From an uncultured Lachnospiraceae bacterium (lineage in GTDB: Bacteria > Bacillota > Clostridia > Lachnospirales > Lachnospiraceae): DNA of 8,840 nucleotides. Shown piece by piece: positions 4,796-8,840 of the stretch. A model generated the notes under the pieces. The model did no database searches and was not told the DNA's origin. It saw nothing but the letters and a program-made list of their open reading frames with translations. The stretch's first letter is position 1; each line of letters opens with the position of its first letter. The DNA lies in assembly GCA_947178465.1 (NCBI GenBank), contig CAMWYL010000120.1:1-8840 (forward strand), read 5' to 3'. A program made the translations under genes and the position numbers.

Positions 4796-6679
4796 ATGAG
4801 TAAGAAGCAAAAGAAAATGCTGGTCCGCATCCTAATCTCGGCAGTAATGCTGATTGGCCTGAATCTTATTCCTGTTGCGGGCCTGCTGCGGATGGCGCTT
4901 TATCTGGCAGCCTATCTGATTATCGGTTACGATATTTTGAAGAAAGCCGGAAAGGGCATTCTGAACGGACGGGTGTTTGACGAGAACTTTCTGATGGCAG
5001 TCGCGACGGTGGGTGCAATCGCCTTAGCCGTTTACGAGAAAAGCGGCGACTATAACGAAGCAATCGCAGTTATGCTCTTTTATCAAATCGGTGAGCTGTT
5101 TCAAAGCTATGCGGTGGGAAAAAGCCGTAAAAATATCAGTGCGCTGATGGATATCCGCCCCGATTATGCCAATATTGAATGTGATGGCAGTCTTGAGCAG
5201 GTTGACCCGGACGAGGTTGCCGTCGGCAGTATCATTGTCGTACAGCCCGGTGAAAAGGTACCGATTGACGGTATTATCACGGAGGGTACTGCTTCTCTGA
5301 ATACCGGTGCATTGACCGGAGAGAGTCTGCCCCGTGAAGTTACCGTGGGAGATGAGATCATCAGCGGATGTATCAATATGTCCGGCGTCCTGAAGATTCA
5401 GACGACAAAGGAGTTTGGCGAATCCACTGTTTCCAAGATTTTGGAGCTTGTTGAGGATTCCGGCTCGCGCAAGTCCAAGTCGGAGGACTTTATCTCAAAG
5501 TTTGCCAGGGTTTATACCCCCGCAGTCTGCATCTCGGCGCTGCTTCTGGCGGTTCTTCCGCCTCTTGTGAGCCTGCTGCTTGGGAACCCGGCCGGCTGGG
5601 CTGCTTGGATTTACCGCGCGCTGACCTTCCTTGTTATCAGCTGCCCCTGCGCATTGGTTATCAGTATTCCTCTGAGCTTTTTTGCAGGCATCGGCGGTGC
5701 GAGCAAGGAGGGCATTCTAATCAAAGGTTCCAATTACATGGAAACCCTGTCACAGACGAAAATCGTCGTTTTTGACAAGACCGGCACGCTGACGCAGGGC
5801 GTCTTTGAGGTAAACGGAATCCATCATAACGAGCTGGAGGACGCGAAACTCTTGGAATATGCGGCGCTTGCGGAGTGCGCCTCCTCCCATCCCATCAGTA
5901 AGAGCCTGCAGCGAGCATACGGAAAGGAAATCGACCGCAACCGTGTTACCGATATTGAAGAAATCAGCGGTCACGGACTGACGGCAACGGTTGACGGTGT
6001 TTCCGTTGCTGCCGGCAATACAAAGCTGATGGAGCAGCTCGGCATTCCCTATGCGGACTGTCATTGTGTCGGAACGATTATCCATATTGCAATTGACGGC
6101 ACATATGCGGGACATATCGTGATTTCCGATATTGAGAAGCCAAACGCAAAGGAAGCCATCGCTGCCTTAAAGAAGGCCGGCGTAAAGCAGACGGTTATGT
6201 TGACCGGCGACGCGAAGCAGGTTGCCGAAAAGGTTGCCGCGGATTTGGGCGTGGACGCCGTTCACAGCGAGCTGCTCCCCGCCGACAAGGTTTCCGAGGT
6301 CGAAAAGCTTTTGGCAGATAAACCGCTCAAGGCAAAATTGGCCTTTGTGGGCGATGGTATTAATGATGCGCCTGTACTGTCCCGCGCGGACATTGGTATC
6401 GCGATGGGTGCGATGGGTTCAGACGCAGCGATTGAAGCGGCGGATGTGGTACTGATGGATGACGACCCGATGAAGATTGCAAAGGGAATTAAGATTTCCA
6501 GAAAATGTCTGTCCATTGTTTATCAGAACATCGTTTTCGCACTGGTGATTAAGTTCGCGTGTCTTGGATTGGGTGCTTTGGGCATCGCAAATATGTGGTT
6601 TGCGATTTTTGCGGATGTCGGCGTTATGATCATCGCCGTTCTGAACGCAATCCGCGCACTGCGGGTGCATAAGCTGTAG
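4796..6679 (+). CDS. cadA: P1B-2-type heavy metal ATPase (Zn2+/Cd2+/Pb2+ export), CadA/ZntA-like
   Basis: The 627-residue pump uses ATP to export divalent soft metals across the membrane. In order: membrane helices about 8-80 (MA, MB and next pair); actuator domain with TGES at 174-177; membrane metal site CPC at 283-285; phosphorylation motif DKTGT at 327-331 (D327); nucleotide-binding SSHP with H365-P366; hinge GDGIND at 519-524; last helices with FADVG, where D607 corresponds to the conserved metal-binding Asp of ZntA. CPC plus this Asp marks the P1B-2 class, against copper pumps, which carry other residues in the last helices. It lacks an amino-terminal HMA domain, so it is shorter than the usual 700 or more residues; the domain is encoded by the gene just before. 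AGGGGGAG lies 5 bases before ATG. The pump is likely induced by Zn or Cd through the divergent ArsR-AraC regulator. Confidence 0.93.
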   Translation: MSKKQKKMLVRILISAVMLIGLNLIPVAGLLRMALYLAAYLIIGYDILKKAGKGILNGRVFDENFLMAVATVGAIALAVYEKSGDYNEAIAVMLFYQIGELFQSYAVGKSRKNISALMDIRPDYANIECDGSLEQVDPDEVAVGSIIVVQPGEKVPIDGIITEGTASLNTGALTGESLPREVTVGDEIISGCINMSGVLKIQTTKEFGESTVSKILELVEDSGSRKSKSEDFISKFARVYTPAVCISALLLAVLPPLVSLLLGNPAGWAAWIYRALTFLVISCPCALVISIPLSFFAGIGGASKEGILIKGSNYMETLSQTKIVVFDKTGTLTQGVFEVNGIHHNELEDAKLLEYAALAECASSHPISKSLQRAYGKEIDRNRVTDIEEISGHGLTATVDGVSVAAGNTKLMEQLGIPYADCHCVGTIIHIAIDGTYAGHIVISDIEKPNAKEAIAALKKAGVKQTVMLTGDAKQVAEKVAADLGVDAVHSELLPADKVSEVEKLLADKPLKAKLAFVGDGINDAPVLSRADIGIAMGAMGSDAAIEAADVVLMDDDPMKIAKGIKISRKCLSIVYQNIVFALVIKFACLGLGALGIANMWFAIFADVGVMIIAVLNAIRALRVHKL

Positions 6680-6700
6680 TGAATTTCAGTGATTGTAATA

Positions 6701-6727
6701 AGACCGGCCGTTTTGGCCGGTCTCTTT
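6701..6727 (+). terminator. Rho-independent terminator after the ATPase gene
   Basis: A perfect 9-bp GC-rich stem (AGACCGGCC pairing with GGCCGGTCT) with loop GTTTT is followed by CTTTTAT. It lies 21 bp after the ATPase stop and touches the stop of the convergent HxlR gene. On the minus strand the following bases (TATTAC) are less T-rich, so it may also work weakly in that direction. Confidence 0.85.
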
Positions 6728-7059
6728 TATGTATCTGCAGCGTCAGCTTTGTAGGATTCGCCCCATGCTACCATGGAATCCAAGATGGGACGCAGGGTTT
6801 CGCCTAATTCACTTAAAGCATATTCCACCCTTGGCGGCACCTCTGGATATACCGTGCGTGTTATGATGTTATCCGCTTCCAAAGAGTGCAGATTATCGGT
6901 TAATACTTTCTGGCTGATTCCAGACAGATCTTTTTTCAATTCATTAAAACGCCAGGGACGCGTCAGCAGGTTACGGATGATCAGTAACTTCCATTTGCTC
7001 CCGATTAGTTCCACTGTTGTCGCCACCGGGCAGTCCGGCATTTCTTCCTTTGTCAGCAT
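6727..7059 (-). CDS. HxlR-family (DUF24) winged-helix transcriptional regulator
   Basis: The 110-residue protein has the HxlR signature PDCPVATTVELIGSKWKLLII (8-28), the helix-turn-helix RFNELKKDLSGISQKVLTDNLHSLEADN and the wing ITRTVYPEVPPRVEYALSELG. HxlR proteins bind DNA as dimers. Its only cysteine is C10, in the position of the redox-sensing Cys of B. subtilis YodB, which represses an azoreductase and a nitroreductase; a thiol or electrophile sensor role is therefore plausible but inferred. It diverges from the ACGX peptide operon, which ends in a nitroreductase-family gene, and the intervening region has palindromes suited to such a dimer. GGAGG lies 7 bases before ATG. The product contains no effector domain beyond the winged helix. 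Confidence 0.9.
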   Translation of the reverse strand: MLTKEEMPDCPVATTVELIGSKWKLLIIRNLLTRPWRFNELKKDLSGISQKVLTDNLHSLEADNIITRTVYPEVPPRVEYALSELGETLRPILDSMVAWGESYKADAADT

Positions 7060-7102
7060 CAGTCCACCTCCGTAATAGTTTCATTTAGAGTGTTACATGC
7101 AA

Positions 7103-7131
7103 ATTATAATCTAATATATAAAAACGGTCAA
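7103..7131 (-). promoter_or_regulatory. Sigma-A promoter of the HxlR gene
   Basis: On the minus strand TTGACC, a 17-bp spacer and TATAAT form a near-consensus promoter with a leader of about 37 bases. The palindromes at 7149-7212 lie upstream of this -35, so they would not block it directly. Confidence 0.75.
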
Positions 7132-7148
7132 GTGGGTGCGGAGGACAG

Positions 7149-7184
7149 GTTACCAAAAAGTAACTAAAGTCACTTTTTGGTGAC
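7149..7184. promoter_or_regulatory. Twin palindromes between HxlR and peptide genes, candidate HxlR operators
   Basis: Two 16-bp palindromes stand in a row: GTTAC-CAAAAA-GTAAC (7149-7164) and GTCAC-TTTTTG-GTGAC (7169-7184), each with 5-bp perfect arms and a 6-bp centre, separated by TAAA. Together they also form one large inverted repeat with 17-base arms and two mismatches. Dyads of this kind next to hxlR-type genes are usual operators; the assignment is inferred. Confidence 0.6.
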
Positions 7185-7192
7185 TTGGTAAT

Positions 7193-7212
7193 AAAAAAGT
7201 GCGTACTTTTTT
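7193..7212. promoter_or_regulatory. Third palindrome, at the -35 region of the peptide operon
   Basis: AAAAAAGT and ACTTTTTT form a perfect 8-bp inverted repeat around GCGT. The right arm falls where the -35 of the peptide promoter should be (17 bp before TATAAT), so a bound protein could block RNA polymerase. It shares the AAAAAGT / ACTTTTT core with the twin palindromes just upstream. Confidence 0.5.
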
Positions 7213-7235
7213 GAGCGGTAAATACAGCTTATAAT
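7207..7235 (+). promoter_or_regulatory. Candidate promoter of the ACGX peptide operon with a weak -35
   Basis: A perfect TATAAT lies at 7230-7235. The hexamer 17 bp upstream is only a T-run (7207-7212) inside the third palindrome, so the -35 is poor. The promoter may depend on an activator, or the palindrome may have been kept at the cost of the -35. Confidence 0.5.
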
Positions 7236-7240
7236 GTATC

Positions 7241-7263
7241 TACAGGCCGATAAGAAACCTGTA
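7241..7263 (+). promoter_or_regulatory. Stem-loop at the 5' end of the peptide mRNA
   Basis: TACAGG and CCTGTA (6-bp stem) enclose an 11-base loop right at the predicted transcript start near 7242. Such a structure can protect mRNA from 5' decay. It is short, so it may be chance. Confidence 0.3.
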
Positions 7264-7287
7264 AAAAAGAAACGGAGGTAATTTGTC

Positions 7288-7491
7288 ATGGCACTTTCTA
7301 ACTTATCAGGATGGAACACAGCAAATGCTTCTTCTTGCGGAGCAGGCGATAACGCTTCCAATGGCAGCGTAGAAGAGAAACCCGCTGCTTGCGGTTCTGC
7401 TTGTGGAGCGGACGACAACAACGCTTCCGATGAAAGCGCGGAAGAGAAACCCGCTGCTTGTGGTTCTGCGTGCGGAGCAGGCGACAAATAG
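7288..7491 (+). CDS. ACGX-repeat RiPP precursor peptide
   Basis: The 67-residue peptide has a short leader-like start (MALSNLSGWNTANASS) and a repetitive, Cys-rich, acidic body: C-G-A-G-D at 17-21, then two units of EEKPAACGSACGAxD (29-43 and 52-66). It contains ACGS and ACGA tetrapeptides, as in the ACGX-repeat peptides predicted as substrates of a dedicated radical SAM/SPASM enzyme, which is encoded downstream. All three outer cysteines C17, C39 and C62 are followed four residues later by Asp (D21, D43, D66). C35 and C58 are followed at the same distance by Cys. No signal peptide or GG-protease site is obvious. GGAGG lies 9 bases before ATG. The expected product is a peptide with sulfur-to-carbon (thioether) crosslinks; the exact chemistry is inferred. 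Confidence 0.85.
   Translation: MALSNLSGWNTANASSCGAGDNASNGSVEEKPAACGSACGADDNNASDESAEEKPAACGSACGAGDK
7372..7491 (+). repeat. Internal 69-bp tandem repeat within the precursor gene
   Basis: The block from 7372 is repeated from 7441 (period 69 bp, 23 codons); the second copy is cut short by the stop codon. Over the first 15 codons the copies differ at five bases, four of which are synonymous; the fifth changes D42 to G65. Confidence 0.75.
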
Positions 7492-7516
7492 TCCGGTTTC
7501 CCGGCTGTGTCCTGCA

Positions 7517-7553
7517 CCCTGACAGCCTTAAATACATAGAAAGACTGTCAGGG
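7517..7553 (+). terminator. Intergenic hairpin between precursor and radical SAM gene (attenuator or processing site)
   Basis: CCCTGACAG and CTGTCAGGG form a perfect 9-bp stem with a 19-base AT-rich loop. Only TCTTCC follows, so it is not a strong intrinsic terminator. In RiPP operons a hairpin here commonly leads to more precursor than enzyme, by partial termination or by protecting the upstream mRNA. Confidence 0.55.
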
Positions 7554-7614
7554 TCTTCCGAATTATTACGCTTATGGCGTTTCACATAGAAAAACGGAAA
7601 GGAAGAAACAATCT

Positions 7615-8670
7615 ATGAAAGAATATTTCACGGAAGCAAAGCAGTACTTCGCTTTTCAATGGCATATCACGGATGACTGTGACCAGAGATGTAAACACTG
7701 CTATATCTTTTCTGAAAATACCTGTAAGAAGCCGGATTCTGTTATGTGGGAACAGATGCCGGAAGTGGTGGCAAACTGCGAAGATTTTTGTGAAATGTAC
7801 AACCGTATGCCTTATTTTTATATTACGGGCGGCGATCCGATTCTGCACCCGGATTTCCGGCGGCTGTTGGAACTGCTGAAAAGCAAAAATATTCCTTTCG
7901 CCATCCTCGGAAATCCATTTCATCTGGATACACACGTCTGCCAAAGATTAAAGGAGTATGGCTGCCGGAAATATCAACTGTCCCTGGATGGTATGAAAGA
8001 GACCCATGACTGGTTTCGCAAGCCGGGTTCTTTTGACATTACGCTTGAGAAAATAGCCACTCTGAAACAGGCAGGTATCCGGGCGGTGATTATGACTACG
8101 GTTTCCGGCAAAAATATCAAAGAAATTCCGGACATCATTGACACGGTAGTGGAGCATAAGGCGGATGTGTATGCGTTTGCCAGGTACTGTCCCACCGGTG
8201 AAGATAAAAATACCGGCATGACCCCTATGGAATACAGGGAACTGCTGGCAGTTTGTGATAAAAAGTTTAAGGAATATGAAGCAGCAGGGTGTGCGACATA
8301 TTTTAATAAAAAAGACCATCTTTGGACGCTGTATGAATATGAAACAGGGAAGTTTAAGATACCGGCGAATGCGCAGGAGGGTATGATCTACGGGGGATGT
8401 AACTGCGGAAACTGCCATATGACCATTCTGCCCAATGGGGATGTCTATGCCTGCCGCAGAGTACAGAACAGCAAGGTGTCAAATGTCTTTGAGGATCGTC
8501 TGGCGGATGTATGGGTATGTCAGATGGAGCAATACCGGGAATACGATAAATTTAAGAAATGCGCTAAATGTGAATTATTGGCATGGTGCAGGGGCTGTCC
8601 GGCAGTGGCAAGCGGTGCCCATGGTGACTTTTATGATGCAGACCCGCAATGCTGGAAAGAAGTGATATAA
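7615..8670 (+). CDS. Radical SAM/SPASM peptide maturase, ACGX system
   Basis: The 351-residue enzyme should modify the ACGX precursor encoded 123 bp upstream. The radical SAM cluster motif C-x3-C-x2-C is at C22, C26 and C29 (TDDCDQRCKHCY), with the SAM-binding GGDP at 72-75. The C-terminal SPASM domain supplies ligands for auxiliary iron-sulfur clusters: C262, C264, C267, C280 (in ILPNGDVYAC), C316, C319, C325, C328 (CAKCELLAWCRGC) and C346. SPASM enzymes of this kind form thioether or carbon crosslinks in ribosomal peptides. I see no RRE (PqqD-like) leader-binding domain in this protein. AAAGGAAG lies about 10 bases before ATG, a moderate site, which fits lower enzyme than precursor expression. 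It is probably cotranscribed with the precursor and the nitroreductase-family gene. Confidence 0.9.
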   Translation: MKEYFTEAKQYFAFQWHITDDCDQRCKHCYIFSENTCKKPDSVMWEQMPEVVANCEDFCEMYNRMPYFYITGGDPILHPDFRRLLELLKSKNIPFAILGNPFHLDTHVCQRLKEYGCRKYQLSLDGMKETHDWFRKPGSFDITLEKIATLKQAGIRAVIMTTVSGKNIKEIPDIIDTVVEHKADVYAFARYCPTGEDKNTGMTPMEYRELLAVCDKKFKEYEAAGCATYFNKKDHLWTLYEYETGKFKIPANAQEGMIYGGCNCGNCHMTILPNGDVYACRRVQNSKVSNVFEDRLADVWVCQMEQYREYDKFKKCAKCELLAWCRGCPAVASGAHGDFYDADPQCWKEVI

Positions 8671-8671
8671 T
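8663..8671 (+). promoter_or_regulatory. Possible extended -10 promoter for the nitroreductase-family gene
   Basis: TGATATAAT, a perfect extended -10 element, overlaps the stop codon of the radical SAM gene. No good -35 is found, and the transcript would start only a few bases before AGGAGG. It may be a chance match; the gene can equally be read from the operon promoter. Confidence 0.25.
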
Positions 8672-8694
8672 ACATACACAAGGAGGACAGAAAA

Positions 8695-8840
8695 ATGTTA
8701 ATGGATATTATTGAGGCGCGTCATTCCGTTCGGAAGTATACGAAGCAGCAGATCAGCCGTGAGGATTTGGAACTGATCTTAAAGGCAGGGAATTTTGCCC
8801 CGAATGCAGGGGGCGGACAGCGAAGTATGCTGGTAGGGAT
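8695..8840 (+). CDS. Nitroreductase-family flavoprotein, N-terminal part (cut by window end)
   Basis: The open frame runs to the window end and gives 48 residues. The opening MDIIEARHSVRKYTKQQIS followed by DLELILKAGNFAPNAGG is the typical start of the FMN-dependent nitroreductase family, in which the SVRKY region contacts FMN phosphate. Full-length members have about 170-250 residues, so most of the gene lies outside. AGGAGG is 8 bases before ATG. It starts 24 bp after the radical SAM gene, so it is probably in the same operon. It could be a tailoring oxidoreductase for the peptide, or a detoxification enzyme under HxlR control. Confidence 0.85.
   Translation, partial: MLMDIIEARHSVRKYTKQQISREDLELILKAGNFAPNAGGGQRSMLVG

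Noticed and set aside
7372..7491. Repeat as a possible CRISPR-like or minisatellite array
   Set aside because: Only two copies, in frame, with silent differences: this is a peptide-coding repeat.
7170..7585. Minus-strand open frames opposite the ACGX precursor
   Set aside because: Their repeats only mirror the precursor repeats, and no ribosome binding site or known domain is present; the plus-strand reading has a good ribosome binding site and the ACGX context.

Overview
This window looks like a chromosomal segment of a Gram-positive clostridial bacterium, most likely a Lachnospiraceae-type gut anaerobe. The reasons are strong GGAGG-type ribosome binding sites on nearly every gene, moderate GC, and gene families typical of that group: an RsgI-like anti-sigma factor, a YunG-like protein, a split HMA plus CadA zinc/cadmium pump, and an ACGX-type radical SAM peptide locus. 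The taxonomic call is inference. No rRNA, tRNA, CRISPR array or insertion sequence was seen.

Left part (1-2070). The window opens inside a gene for a small membrane protein with a very basic tail. It is convergent with a DEDDh-type 3'-5' exonuclease gene on the minus strand. Further along the minus strand are a coding remnant without a start codon and a YunG-like protein with a plausible Cys-His-Asp triad.

Middle part (2073-6679) reads as a metal-response block. On the minus strand are a secreted Cys/His-rich small protein, an ECF sigma factor and an RsgI-like membrane anti-sigma factor with a His-rich tail. They form one tight operon behind an ECF-type promoter, which suggests autoregulation. 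Next to it is an unusual regulator that fuses an ArsR/SmtB metal-sensing domain to an AraC-type DNA-binding domain. It is transcribed divergently from a two-gene efflux operon: a free HMA metal chaperone domain and a P1B-2 (Zn/Cd/Pb) ATPase. The divergent region holds a strong sigma-A promoter, a perfect 7-4-7 palindrome just after the predicted transcription start (ArsR-like operator position), and a direct repeat spaced by 21 bp upstream of the -35 (AraC-like geometry). A strong hairpin terminator ends the efflux operon.

Right part (6727-8840). An HxlR-family regulator with a single N-terminal cysteine diverges from a RiPP operon. This operon has a 67-residue ACGX-repeat precursor peptide, an intergenic hairpin, a radical SAM/SPASM maturase and, 24 bp further on, the start of a nitroreductase-family gene cut by the window end. 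The precursor has three Cys-x3-Asp motifs, the spacing of Cys-Asp thioether crosslinks in freyrasin-type ranthipeptides. Three consecutive palindromes lie between the HxlR gene and the precursor and are good candidate HxlR operators. Together this suggests a redox- or electrophile-regulated modified-peptide system. This right-hand locus and the metal block are the two most interesting parts of the window.
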